This document shows positions 1 through 13,300 of a DNA stretch of 64,000 nucleotides, piece by piece. The stretch is from Ischnura elegans. Taxonomy: Eukaryota; Arthropoda; Insecta; Odonata; Coenagrionidae. Within the stretch, counting starts at the first letter, position 1, and each line of letters starts with the position of its first letter. Below the pieces are notes generated by a model. The model had not been told where the DNA came from and ran no database searches. It worked only from the letters and a program-made list of their open reading frames with translations. The position numbers and the translations under genes were made by a program. Location: NCBI RefSeq assembly GCF_921293095.1, contig NC_060251.1, positions 101,294,566 through 101,358,565 on the forward strand, read 5' to 3'.

Positions 1-402
1 CTGGATTGTCTCCCCTACCACATTGTGACACCTCATTTGACGGGGAGGTCTGCGCGGGAAATCACCCTACCTACGTCCGGATAAAACGACCGTCCTCACT
101 ATCCCACCGAGGTGAGCTATGGCTAAAAAGTTTCATTGCTCCAAATGCAAACCTTGTCAATCAGTGTACGTAAATAATAAAATCCGTAGATTCAAGCGTT
201 ATGGAGTGGAATATTTCCGCATTGAAATAAACACTTGCAATTTTACCCGATTTTTTAATTTAGAACGACTTAGGTTTCAATTTTAGCACATCTACACCTT
301 GAAGGTGATGTAGTAACATTGAATTCTAGGTCGTAATGACTTTTATAATGGTGGAAAACTGCAAGTATTCATTTCAATGTGATCGTAATGAATTATCTAG
401 TT

Positions 403-624
403 GAATACACCAACGGATGAAGTTCGCCATGAAAAAATATTTCACTCAGCCGGTATTCGAACTCGGATCTCCCGATTTCCATTCAGGTGTGTTAGCCAGT
501 TACCGGCTCCGGGTTACTCCGGGTTCGAATACCGGCTAAGTCAAATATTTTTTTCATGGTGAACTTCATCCATTGGTGTATTTAACTCTGCATCCGTGCA
601 AAGTCACTTGTTCCTGCAGTGCTT
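403..624. repeat. tRNA-like fold-back SINE with 14-bp flanking repeats
   Basis: TGAATTATCTAGTT occurs at 389-402 and 625-638, bracketing a 222-base insert. The insert is a large inverted repeat (arms about 403-478 and 523-585). Each arm carries a polymerase III B-box-like GGTTCGAATACC or its complement, and the - strand between reads like a tRNA head (TGGCTAACACACC, then GAGTTCGAATACC). This suggests a tRNA-derived SINE joined head-to-head; the long flanking duplication is typical of retroposition. Confidence 0.6.
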
Positions 625-2196
625 TGAATTATCTAGTTAGTTGGAACTAGTAAGCGTGCGAGAATTGGCTGAATTTCACCTAAAGGCGACAAATCACTCT
701 CACTCAACCGGTCACTTTTCTTGGAACCTTACGGATTTTGAACTTACGCTATCATCAAGAAACTTAAAGGGTGTATTTACTTATATCAGACCCTGTAAAA
801 AAATTTCCTGAATGAAAAATATGAAAATTTTGACTCATTATTTTCTCTGGGGCTAAATTTTCATACCTCAGATCCAGGAAAATGTTAAAAAGCGTTTACT
901 GTAGATATCATGGAAATTTCAAAAGAAACGCGTCAAAATTTAAACAAATAATACGACACGGAAAAATACAGAATGTATATACCGTTCAAGTGTAAGTGGT
1001 GTGTTCTCTAATCGGAGTAGCCAAATGTTGAATGATCAATCTCAATCGGTAGTTGGTTGAACAAGAACTTTGAATAGAATAGATTAGATAGATCTTACTA
1101 AATTCTACACCGCGCATTCGTGAATTTAATTCATTCAGGTTTAATAGCCGGTTTGCTTCCCTAAGGCACCTAGGAGTGAGATGATATAGGGTTACCTTGG
1201 AGATGTTTTAAGTCTGCACTCAGATTTTAAAAACGGGACTATTCGATGTGTGGATAGTAGTAATTCGGAATTGGTGCCAAAAAAAGACAGTTGCGCTGAG
1301 ATATGCGTTATGAATTAGATACTCCGAAAGAGAAGCTTGTCAGGCATAAAAACTCATTATTCCACATAGAGCTCATAATAGAGAAAGCAGTTGAATTTTT
1401 TCCTACCCGTAAAAAGGAGAACTTCATGAAAGACATTATTATCTCCCACGAAGAGACCTTATGGTGACGAAAAATGATTCAATAGATAAAACGCAGCTAA
1501 TAGTCACAGGAAATAATACTGCTAATAGAATGAAAATATTTCGTGGATAAATAGTTACTTAAATATTTGGTGATAGGAAAGAACTTGGAGACACTAGGGC
1601 AAGTAGTTCATTCTTTCTCAGTGATTCAGGAATGGTTTCGATAGGTTCAGGTAGAGTTCGCCCCAGAATTAGCCACAGGTTTGTGAATATCGAACAGTAA
1701 GGGTAAGAGGGGCCAGTGGTTTCACTGGCCAACCTCGTAGTTCGATGATTTTATTTTATATCATATAATTATCATATTAAATAATTATTATATCTTTATC
1801 GCAACGTAAATTCAATATTTGGAAAGTTTAGATTTTTAGACGAAGTTTCACCATTTTAAGAACAACACGAGTAAGTGAAGCATCAAGTTCCTAAATTGAA
1901 AGTGTACACAAAAATAAACGGAAGCCTTTCCCTCATTATTCATTCACGCCGAAGCTTAACTTTGCACCTTCACATCACAGTCTTTTGTATAAGACAATTT
2001 CACTTTCGCTGTGGGAATTTTTCCCAGCGAACGAAACGTGCTTAAACCTATGAATTTTTTTCCAGACGGAATCTTAGCCGCCACATTCCAAACTCTAAAT
2101 ATCTCAGCCAGTTCTAGAAAATGGGTAGCCTGATGACTCAAAATGACGCAGCGACCTTCACGCAGCGCCGGTTAAACGCTTTTTTTTGTCTCAAAG

Positions 2197-2251
2197 GCAA
2201 TATTTTTCCGAATCTCGCGTTTTCCTTCAACCGATTCGGGAAAAATATTGC
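2197..2251. repeat. Near-perfect hairpin
   Basis: GCAATATTTTTCCGAATC at 2197-2214 pairs with GATTCGGGAAAAATATTGC at 2233-2251 across an 18-base loop. No target duplication was recognised, so it may be a small MITE or an isolated palindrome. Confidence 0.5.
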
Positions 2252-4838
2252 TTTTGGTCCTTGGTCCATAGATTTTTTCGTCGGTGAGGAAGGAACTATA
2301 AAATGAAAGAATAAAATGACTGATCATGGCTGTAATATTGTCTGATAGCCTTATTTCCAGTAATAAGGTCGTCCACTCACACCTGAAATCGAAATTTCAT
2401 AAGATAATTTGTCAGATGTATGGGAAGGGTACGTAAAAATTTACATACTACCCTGCAAGCCACCTCAATAGGCGTGTGGCGGGGGTTGTTAAGATACCAG
2501 ACGTAAACGTAAGATACACGTAAAAAATAAATGCTCCAAAGAAATAACGCCTGCCATCTTTAGCACATCTATAATCGTGCGGAGGAAAAGGATAAGGTAT
2601 AGGTTAAAAAATATCCTCACTTAGCCATTTTATCGTAAAATTAAAGCAAAAAAAATGCTAAAGTTGTCGCCCTATTTTTCATGAGTCGGTGACGTCATTA
2701 TAGTTCCGGTTCATTAAGTCGTTTCGAGATATCCAACCCGTGATGAAAGAATCGCTCATCACGTTGTTAATGACAACGAACCACGTGATACGGATTGGTG
2801 GGGCCAAGAAGTAGTGGAGAAGCGTTGAGCAGGTCGACGGGAGTCGGTGACGTCAATAAGTCATCAGTGAAAGGGTTAAGCCCGCCGATATGTCGTAGCG
2901 AATAGCACGATAAGTAATCGACGGAACAGAAAATGGAAAATCACCGGTCTTTTTATTTTTTAAGCTGTATCGTAATCTCCGGTAGTAAAAAAAGTTCTGA
3001 ACGAGCTCCTTTTAGCAGCAGCGAGTTAGTAGGGAGTGAAAAATCTGGAGTCACTGGAGCCACTTATAGTAGGAGATGGTGGGCCTGTAGAAGAGTTTTT
3101 GAGAAAGTGAGGCTCTACTTTTTTTTTTAAAGGGCTCCAGCTGTTCGGCAATAGAGGAGTACTAACGGATAAAAAGCTATGCATAAAATGGAGTTCATTA
3201 CTAAAAGAAAAAAGTATTTACTCACCGGCAATATTTCTATAGTATTTTGAGATGCATTTCTCATGGCTATGACCAGTGATTTTCCGCGTTATTGTATGTT
3301 CGTATTGCCTCGATTTGTCAGACTTCACAAAGCAGCTATTCAGTTTCAACTGCATATTTTTAGCTGCATGTTATATTTCTTATCTTTCCTGACAGAGTGA
3401 GTGACATTTTGCCTATTTATATAATAAACGCTTATACATGTCGTTTTCTTTCCCCTCAAAATCTAAGTGAAGGATAATAAAATGTGTCCCATGCAGCTTC
3501 AAGGTCATTTAGCATGGAAAACTTGTTGCAAATTTATTTTAAATCGAGGAAATAGACTTCCAAAACTACCTTAAAAGGATTCGGTTACGGGGTATAACTT
3601 TTACCCTTGACGAAATTCGTTCACATTCAAAATATATAGCTACATAATTTGTTTTTATCTCACAGCCTTACAGCTCCTCAGGATATCCCCGTCCTCAGCT
3701 CTTTTTAACGCGTGAAGTTCAAGAGTAGACGTCGGAGCACATCCTAAGATGTTGACATCATGCTCGAGGCTCATTTGTATCGGAAGAACGTAAAATGAAC
3801 TGTCTTGGCTGCGTTTCTTACCAACGCAGGCCAAATGGAAGGTCACTCGCCATCAATAGAAAGATTTTATCTCACTGCTAAAAAGTCACGCTCATCTTGA
3901 TGCATTACGTTCACTTGTGCCGGCTTTTTTGTAAGAGTTTTTCGAGCAAAATTCTTATGTTTGGACAGAAGCATGCGAAAGTATGTGCTAGTATTGGTCT
4001 GGATCTTTCTTGGGGAAAGTGCGTGTTTATTTTTAGGTATTCACGATTTTCGACTTGATAGAAATGTTCGGGATTTCGTAATGTATATGTTATATATATA
4101 TTGGTTATTTATTACATATATAACCAAGTAGGTGAGAGTCATATGTTTTTGGAAATGAAAAAAACGGTACTTGTTCTTCCAGATGCCTCAAAAATGCTAT
4201 CGAATGGAAAATCCATTATACGCATTAAAATGTGATGTATAAAATTATTATCGTTTAAAAAAATTCTAAATTGGTCAGATAAGAATTTTAGGACCACGGA
4301 TCAGAATTTTAGTACGAACACGGCTTAGATGTTTCCCTGAAAGGACACATGTATGTAGTTCTCCAACTCTAATGCGTATCTTAGTAATCCAGCCACCTAG
4401 TTATAATCCCGAGTCAAGGGACGTGTAAAAGGAAAGGTTTTACGTTTAAAAAGAGATAAGGTAATGCTAAAGTTTTAAAATAACTTGCCAGTTAAATTGC
4501 CAGAGAGATGTTTAACAGAAAAGCGACTATTGCAGCTAAAAGAAATTTTCAGAGCTCAAATAGTTTCGACTACTTCCTCATTTACAAGCGACAACTTAAA
4601 ACGCATGTACACAGCCTTATTTGGTATGGATGGAAGAGGTGAGGGAGTTGAAGGGCACTGTCCGATTAATATGGATGGTTTTAAAGTTACGACGGGAAAA
4701 CCCGCGGGTACACCATAGGAGGGAATGGAGTGCCGATAAGGGCTTCTGGGAAACCCAAGCGTCTTCGTATTCGGTTCCATGCAAATTTATCGCACTACAC
4801 CCCAATCTACACCCTCCTCCTCCATCTTAGCAGCATAA

Positions 4839-5093
4839 CGATGGCTAAGTTCTAACAACACGTATCTCAAAAATGACATATTTTTGGTAAAGCAAAAAAA
4901 CTATTAATATTTTTGATTGTACACTGAAATTAAAAACCAAAAGTTCATAAAACTGATAAACAAGCATTCATTTACAAACAAAGAGTTGTTATTTGCTTGT
5001 ATTTTATTTATTTTTAATGCTATTACACATTTTTATGATACCTGCCTCAAACTGGCCGAATTTGAGATACGTGATGTTAGAACTTAGCCATCG
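4839..5093. mobile_element. Fold-back MITE, CGATGGCTAAG ends, 4-bp target duplication
   Basis: A 255-base element with long imperfect inverted termini (starts CGATGGCTAAGTTCTAACA, ends with its complement), flanked by ATAA on both sides. A second copy lies at 51341-51597. Confidence 0.75.
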
Positions 5094-7035
5094 ATAAGAG
5101 TGAGAGTAAGAAAATTAATAGAAGACCAAGGATGAATATGTCATATCCTACAGCTACATAGCTCTAAAAATTTTCCGCACTAAATTATCTTCATTCCATA
5201 TCCATCTCTCTGTTGCAAACCACCTGAAGGTTGGTTTGATTACATTTTGAGAAGGTAGATCTCATCATGGGTCAGGATTGCGGCTAGTGAAGTTCACAGG
5301 GTAGGTTGGCCAGTTCTTTTACCTGGGTCACCTCGCGCGTAGAATAAATCTCAATTCTCGCATAAGCAAATGTGTCAGCAGCTTAGACTACAGCTCGAAA
5401 CGTCTCACTAACATCTCAGAGATGCGATTGCATAAAATGAATTAGGGAAAAGTGTTGCCGAAAAACAGACCAATGAATTTCCTCTTGCCAAAATAAAGCT
5501 ATGTGTCACAGCAACTAAAATTAAATCCTATTGTATTCTTCATATTTTTACTTCAAATATTATTTAAAACATACATGGTACCCTAAAATTAACATGTTTA
5601 ATCCCAGCGTAACATTACATTCTTCACCTTTTTGCTTTAAATTATACACCAGATAAAAAACCATGCTTCATTTTAGCTCGTTCCCTCACAGTACATAATA
5701 GAAACGTTATAGTCTTTTTCCGCCATGCGGAAACATGGACTGAATGCAAGTTAGCGAGTAAATAATTATCAGTTTGGAATTCTACCAGCAAGCGATTGCT
5801 TAACGGCAACATTTGCTGCACCCATTAATTTGATTATCGGAATCCTAACGTGAACTGCGTGCATCCGATCATTGAAGTCACCCCGGAGTCTAGAGACGCC
5901 AGACCAAGCACTACGTGATCAGTTTCCGTGATTGGCATCTAAATCGGAAGTCTCCTTTTCTGAATGGGAATCCCCGCACGCTACCGTTGAAAGATTCATT
6001 AGGGTGACAGATTGGTGACACAACTGCTTACTAAAACGCTTGTTTTTTTTCAAGACACTAGTTTTAAAGGTTACTGGAGACTTCCTTGGATAGAGCAAAT
6101 ACTTTGCGTTTGATTCCGTGTTATTATGCATAAAAGGCGCTATGGTTTTCAAAACTAGTCATTTTTGCCTACAAACCAAAACAATGGTGACGCACAAGAC
6201 CAGTTGTAATATGGATGAAGGCGAAATTACAGCGTCGGATATAGCTATTTACTTCATTAGAATAATCAATTTTACGAGAACTAATTATACAAGATAGAAT
6301 TCATGCATAGCATAATTATGTAGACCAACTATGCACATAAATTGGACCGCGACATGTTGTTATATATTTTTCTGGGCATGGTAGAGGTGTGTTAAAAACT
6401 ATGATGACTTTTGCTTCGGGTGGGCATATCCATCACGTCGATTTAGAGAGGGTTTCCGGGACACAGCTAATAGAATAGCACTGTGACTGATTTTATTTCA
6501 ATTTAATTAACAGTTTAATATGGCTCAATAGATATATTATTGCTTTTTCTGAAAACTGTGGATACAAATCTCGATCCCCAGTTTCAGTGACTTTGAAGTG
6601 TTCAATTAAAATTTTTCAATTAGAGTGTTAATTTTTTCGTGCGAGAGGCGTTAATTTTTTCGTGAGAATTTTCAAATTTATATGAATCCTTGCTATACGA
6701 AAATGTTTCTGTGTGAGTTATATTTACAAGTATTCAATTAATGAGTGCTAAGTTGTAGCAATACATTATCACAATGTATACTCTGAATATCTACAAATAT
6801 TGATGTGATTTACTTATAGTATTTGCAGGGATTACATGGGAATTTAATATCCTAATGGAATAGAGGGATGTACCTGATTTGACAAAGATTAAAAAAAAGC
6901 GATTTTCTCTTAAAATCATTGCTATTGCCATAGATATTTTCCAGCCGGTTCATTTTCATGTAAACGAAAGAAATTTGACATTCGGAAGAAAAATCCATCA
7001 ATATTAAAACCAACTTTGATGAGATGCAATCAAAT

Positions 7036-7043
7036 TATAAAAG
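7036..7043 (+). promoter_or_regulatory. Possible TATA box upstream of the takeout-like gene
   Basis: TATAAAAG lies about 250 bases before the ATG. A possible splice acceptor (ttacttttcag ending at 7236) lies between them, so the leader may be spliced and the true promoter may be elsewhere. In AT-rich DNA such a box also occurs by chance. Confidence 0.2.
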
Positions 7044-7290
7044 CTAAGATTTTCCGTCCATGACCGAAGCCAATCAAATTTTTAAAAATCAAGCAAACAA
7101 ACACATATATTCGTACGTCTATCGATGCTGGAGACAAGTTGGTCACTAATGCTTTAAAAGTGAGCACCACTGGAGTGCAATCCCTCAGGGATAGCATTTG
7201 CATTTGATTCTAATTCACTTGCCATTACTTTTCAGGTGGCTGTAACGATCTCTTCATCGACACTTCACATTCGTCCAACCCTCCGACGAC

Positions 7291-7384
7291 ATGGCGAAGT
7301 TGTGGCTCTTTGCGGTGGCGGCGCCACTGCTGCTCGCCCTGCCGCACTCATTTGCACAGCAAGGACAGCGAGGCCGAAGCATAC
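7291..7384 (+). CDS. Takeout-like gene, coding exon 1 (signal peptide)
   Basis: Encodes residues 1-31 and the first base of codon 32. It starts MAKLWLFAVAA; predicted cleavage follows the FA at residues 21-22. The donor is gtgagt at 7385. The following intron is about 10.0 kb, far longer than the others in this gene. Confidence 0.85.
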
Positions 7385-10300
7385 GTGAGTGAAATTACTC
7401 ATACGAATAGTAAACGAAGCCAATCGGTGCAAACAAAACATATGCTCAGTTAGAGAGCAATGGGAATTCAACACCGGACATGCGGTCATTAATTTTTTTT
7501 ACAAGAAGCAAATAATTTTTCCATGTTTAAACCAAAATCAACCTCTAATTCTAAAACCACTAAAATAAGCCTTCCTACGTCCTATACCTCATATAAATAT
7601 TTATCTCAAATATTTTCGCGTCTCATCTTGTAATTTCTGAAATTCCTTGTCGTTATTTATAGTTTTTCATCTTTTCTATCCATTTTTTAAGAAAAGCTAT
7701 GTAGCTATTACCTCAGCGATCAATTACGTCGAAAAATTATACATATTTTTACAATATGCAATTACAAATTTATCTGGAAGTTTTTGTCTGATTTTCCTCT
7801 TCCTATATCTCGTTTTAGCACGTACCTATTGTTAACCTGGGATTATTTATACTTTTTTCTGTTTTTTTTTATCGCAAGGCAAATAATTCCAGATGCATTA
7901 TTATTTTTTTTGCCTTTGCAGAAATTTTTGTATGTTTTTGTATTTTCTCTTATGGGGAACCCCGTGGCATTAATAAACGTACATTCATTCATTCGAATTT
8001 ATATTCAAATCGGGGAATTCGGGCTTAATTGGTGAGCGGGTTGCATACGATGGTATTTCATTGTATTTCATCAGCTGCACATTTCGTCTGCACAATGCTG
8101 AAAGTTAAAAATGAATATAGGTCATTCGCAGTCATTATAAAATGTAACTATCTAAGAAAATTGAGTGAATTGCCAGAGGATAGATGCCCCTGAGGTAGTG
8201 GTCTCCTCAGCACATGTATTGGAGATAGTCATCACAAGGGAAGAAATTTTGGGAGGCCTAGATGATAAGAAATGATTTTTACCGAAAACTAAATGCGCGG
8301 ACGAGAACCAGAGGCGGATCCGGAAAAATTTTTGGAGGGTGTGAAGTTCACCGAGAACTTACATGGAGCTAGGGCAAGATAGAAAACTTTCCAACTATAC
8401 TTCGCTATAAAATAAAGTTTTTGGTATGGTAGTTGATAAAAGTTAACCATTTTAATGAATTCAGTATTCTCCTCCTTAAAAAGGGAAAAGCAGAGTCAAT
8501 TTAGGGCGCTTTCTGTAGGTGACATTACAAGCGCTAACGGAAGAGGTATCCAGTATCATAAAAAAACAATATTTCAATAATACACATTTGGCTATGAAGT
8601 AAACAAAATTTAAAAGTATTTCCGTGAAATATTTTCAACGGTGTCACGATGGATTTATCATGAGAAGTATTATCTTGCATTATATGTTGCATGATGAGGT
8701 GGAAGCTATAAATATTAGTAAAATAAGACATTGCAATATTTCCTCTGAATTAATGTTCACGGGACGAGTTTTGTTGTTACAACTTGAGAATGTTGTCGTA
8801 ACAATGAAACGCGTAGTACAAAAATAATTCATAGAAATGTTGCAAGGTTTTTTAAAACTAATAACGAGAAGTGTTAATCATTGCTCTAAAAACATCAAGG
8901 AAAGGTTAAATAAAGAAAAAATTGCTATTAATCTCATGGTCAAGGGCATATTATTTCCTATTGTTATTGACGAGTCATATAAGCATTACGATCGCGATCA
9001 TTATTCTATGAATTATTTACGACATGTACGCACGCAATGGATTTTGTTGAGAAAGTGAACTGTAAATTCACCGCTACCACAATATCTCTCAAAGTCTGTA
9101 CAAGCCCTGATATTGCGTTTGAATTTTAATATCTAAATTTGGTCTGCTACTCATTAGCACCTGATAAAGATTCGTCTGCGCTTGTAAAAAAATGAGCAAT
9201 TTTGTACTCAGATATTTTGAGTGGATGTTAAGTTGAGATAAGGTCTTCCTTAAATCCTGAATCATATTATCACATTTCACTCTCAAGTTCCGGGAACGCG
9301 TGATAAACGCTTTTTGATGAATCAAAATTTTAACATATCCTATCATTTTTTGTAAAACGCGTTTATTCGCGTTGTTATTGGGTTCGTTGATTCAGGAACG
9401 ACGATTGTAGTGTTCTCTATATTTTTAACATGCGAAAACAAACTTGATATTTGCTGTCTTGGGGGCCGATTTGAGGTAGGTAATCATTTCAAATACATGT
9501 TCTGGAACAGGAAACAGTTAAATATTATGCAAAATAAGGAGAGTGACACCACCAGTAACTGCGTCATCCCTGAAGTTTTACGAAAACAAGATGGTGTCTT
9601 TCATTGAATTCATTCATTTATTTTGATTTCAAAATTTTACGATTTTTAGGCTTCATTATAGGAAATTTCCGCATGAAGCCCATTGAAAAATTCATTTAGG
9701 GATATATACGTGAAGAAATATTTAATTTACCGCAGATTTGCCTTCCAAAAAGAAAAATATGAACCGATTTCATACGCAGGTAGATTTTTTTGGTTGGTAT
9801 TCAGTTAGCTTACACTTTAAAATTGACGGTCAATATTACTCACCGCAAAACAATAGTATTCTTTAAATAAATTTTTAATTTCGTGAATATTATGCTGAAA
9901 GTTATACTCATCATTGGTTGTCACCAAAATAGGAATACTCACAGTGATATAACTTATCCATAGGCGTTTTTCTCCAAATATTGCATGAATTTTTTCTAAA
10001 TTTTAAACGTTTCGCCTCGGACGGCAGGCTTGTGTGCTAACGATTCGTTTATCGTATCCTTGCGATGCCGGAATTATGAGTTTTTTCAGGGGGATCTAAG
10101 GCTAGTTCCTAGTTCTAGTTTAGTTCTAATCTAGTTCTAGTTCTAGTTTAGGTGTAAGGTGGAATTATCAGTTTTGTCATATAAGTTTGCCCCCCACTCA
10201 ACCTCTCAAATATTATGTATCCGTTACTTATTTTTTTAGATACGGTTACTGAAATTACACTCCGTATGTTTTATACGGAGTTCTATTAATATTATTTTTT

Positions 10301-13300
10301 AACTATTTATAATTTATAATAATGATTATTGATAAACAATTTAACAATTATTGATCAATAATTTAATTAGAAAAATTAAATAACCTTTTTCGACAAACTT
10401 TTCAAATTTTGCCGCCCCCTAAAATCTGCCGCCACGGGCACGTGCCCCCCCTCTGCCCCACCCTACTTCCGGGCCTGTATCCATGTACTTTTCCTCTCGA
10501 AAAATGTTTCCACTAAACATATCTCTCTATCTAGAAAGGGCTGTCATTCAAAGCTTAAGGAGGTATTCCCACGAGTGCGATGCTTGGGAGGTTAAATTGA
10601 GGGTCGAAGTCGAGGAGTGGTGGAAGAAGCTGAAAGAATACGTTCTGCATGTGAATATGTGTGTAATCTTTCAGGTAATGCGCGTTGATTTTACTAGCAA
10701 AACCAAATGAAATGCTAGCTATTTTGGTTCCTCCATAGGATTCAAAACACTTGGCAGAATAACACATAAATTAAAATGCTCGGCCTCTTTAATGGTAACT
10801 ACTACATGTAATTCCCATATCTAAAGCACAGTATTGATCTTACTCTTAACTATATATGTATTGATAAGCGCCCAACAGGCGTGAAAATTTTAATTCGGGG
10901 AAAATGAAATTAATCACCTTCATCTGCAGTGCTGGTTATTAGGTACTTTCGTTTGATCATCAAGGATTTGGCTTGAGATCCATATCCGCTTTTCAATGAA
11001 GAATCCCGCTACACTACTACTTAGTGTTAATTCATGCTCTAACCTAAAAAAAAATTTCAATGAAAATAATAGCTGACATTATTCAGTCGGGAATAATATT
11101 GTGTATTCCATGCAAAATAATATCAGATCAAACGAACATGAATAGATACGAATGGATGAGTTCTTGCGAAAGATTCCGCGATGATTAGTGGATGCGAGCA
11201 TGGTTTCCCAGCTTCCACCGCGTTGTAAACGTCTGATGGCGACAGCTTTGATATAAATGGGCCGGTAACTATACGCCGCTTAGTTTCAGCATCATACTCT
11301 AATTATGACCTGTAATTGCTGGCGGGATTGCCTGCGAAAATGTCGTCATCAGACAAGGCGGTGAAACAAAGGCGGATACAGATAATATTCAAAGGGCGGG
11401 GGAGGGGGGGGCGCAATTGAGCTACCTTTCCTTTTATCGTGATTAAAAAATGAAGTCATATGCAAAGTTTAAGAAAGTTTTATTTTAACTTATTATACGC
11501 ATATACAAGACCATACCATCTTATGATATTAAAAAATTGCAATCAAGGTTCTGCAATGTTCGGAAATGCGGGCGCGGGCGGTCCCCCATATGTAGGTATC
11601 CGCTACTGCGGTGAAAGTCCGGAAACCGTGCTCGCGCAAATGAATGATGACAACGACAAAACTATCTTCGTACCTAGGTTCAACGTTTTAGTTTCTTTGT
11701 ATCCATAGCGAGAGAGATCCACAATGATCCTCACCCATCGTTTGGCAAAGTGCAACTAACAAGCGTCGAACGAAAAGGAATATACAACCCTCTTGAGACC
11801 GAATTTGGCATCAAAAATCCTGATGATACTCCCACACGTTTATTCTAGGGTTTAAAGAGGCTCAAAAAGTCAAGAAACGCAAGGAAAATGAGTCAAAGAA
11901 ATGGATTCAAGAAATGCGATCCAAGCTGGTCGGTTATGTTGAAATGCAAATTACAACCGACGTCATTTTTCCCATTTAATAAAAGATGATAGAGTGTAGA
12001 TAAATTCTATCCTGCTGGCAGAAATCGGTTTTTGTCAGGTTTTTGAGAGGAGCATGGCTTTATAGCCCAATCTAGTACTCTGTATAATGTCCCCGAAAAT
12101 CAGATATTGATCTGCATTTCTCGGAAAACGTTCGAAATTCACCGCCGGAATTTTAACCTTCACCCTCCTTTGGGACAAGGCCGGATTGACATCCTTGGGG
12201 GCCTCTAGCCAACATGTACCACAAGCAACAGGGCCCCGTGGAGGATATAGTTTCTATAATTTTCCTATAAATGGAAATTTCCTATAATTTCCACAAAATT
12301 GACAAGATGGTATCAGCTTTCCAATTAAAGTGCTCATTTCACCAGCTTAAAAAACTCATCAGCAGTAATTTCTGTAATTTTTCTTTAAAGATTACGAAAG
12401 AGAGAAGGCCGAATTGAGATTTAAAGAGAGGAAGGAAGTCCAGAAAGGGAGGGGATAATGCCAGAATACTCCTTAAAATACTACATGGAAACCTACCTTA
12501 AACGGTAGCATACTGAAATAATGCGTTAATGGGAGCATTAATTGAAAAAATAGCGTGAAACCTGGCTAAGTAAGCGGGAGAATTAGCGTTGAGTTTGTCT
12601 GACTTTGAATTAGCGAGAAAATTATTGGGGAATTTCGGTTCATTAACGAGATTGGGAGGCAGACATAATGAAAGGTAGATACACTAAAAAAATGGATAAC
12701 CAGAAGATTATTGCCCTTTGGCATGTGGTCTTCTCAAGGGAAGTATAGAGTAAGACGGACAATAGCGACAATGGAAAGAATTTTGGGGGTGGAGGGGGGC
12801 TGAAGCCCCAAAGCCTCCCCTGGCTGCGTGCAGGAATGGCAGTAGAAACTAAACGAAAGTCAAAACCAGTAAAACTCCAATAGTTTCATTCCCGGTAGCG
12901 AAATGTACACTCGAAACGAAATGGATTTAAACCCGGGGAGATTTAAACTCAGGGTCGAAACAAAAATCGGAGAAAAAATACTTTGAGTCGAAACTAAGCT
13001 AAAACTCTGGGACGAAACGAAACGTAGATAATGTTTCGCACCAGAGGGACTGCGTGCTTCCCCTTTGAACAGTTCAGTTTCGGCCTACTCACCGAGTACG
13101 ATGAATGATTGAATGAAGTAGAGGTTCGGCCTACCGCCATTACATGCATGGGGCACTCACTTTTTCACCACTATCAGGAGAACGGTGAACGCAAACTGGC
13201 TATTCAATTTTTAAGCTTTAACCACTCAACACCATGGGCGCAGCCAAAAAAATTAAGGCTAGGGGGGGTTTTAGGCGCAATTAATACTTTGGGGTGTTGG

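Larger units (their letters stand above)
1..7035. other. Intergenic region upstream of the takeout-like gene
   Basis: No coding exon with a recognisable motif on either strand. The open frames are short and lack homology that I can see. Contents: a tRNA-like fold-back (403-624), a hairpin (2197-2251), a repeated CRE-containing 15-mer (2683 and 2841), an AT microsatellite-like patch near 4083-4125, and one fold-back MITE (4839-5093). I see nothing in the remainder. Confidence 0.6.

Noticed and set aside
464..542. Possible tRNA gene(s) around the B-box-like motifs
   Set aside because: No acceptor stem, anticodon arm or correct spacing; the motifs lie in a palindromic SINE-like element.
10077..10475. 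Possible hAT element ending gggcctg near 10475
   Set aside because: The candidate left end (CAGGGGGATCTAAGG near 10092) is weak and the flanking 8-mers do not match.
11460..11708. 82-codon + frame with an ordinary start
   Set aside because: No homology recognised and no splice link to the takeout-like exons in this phase.
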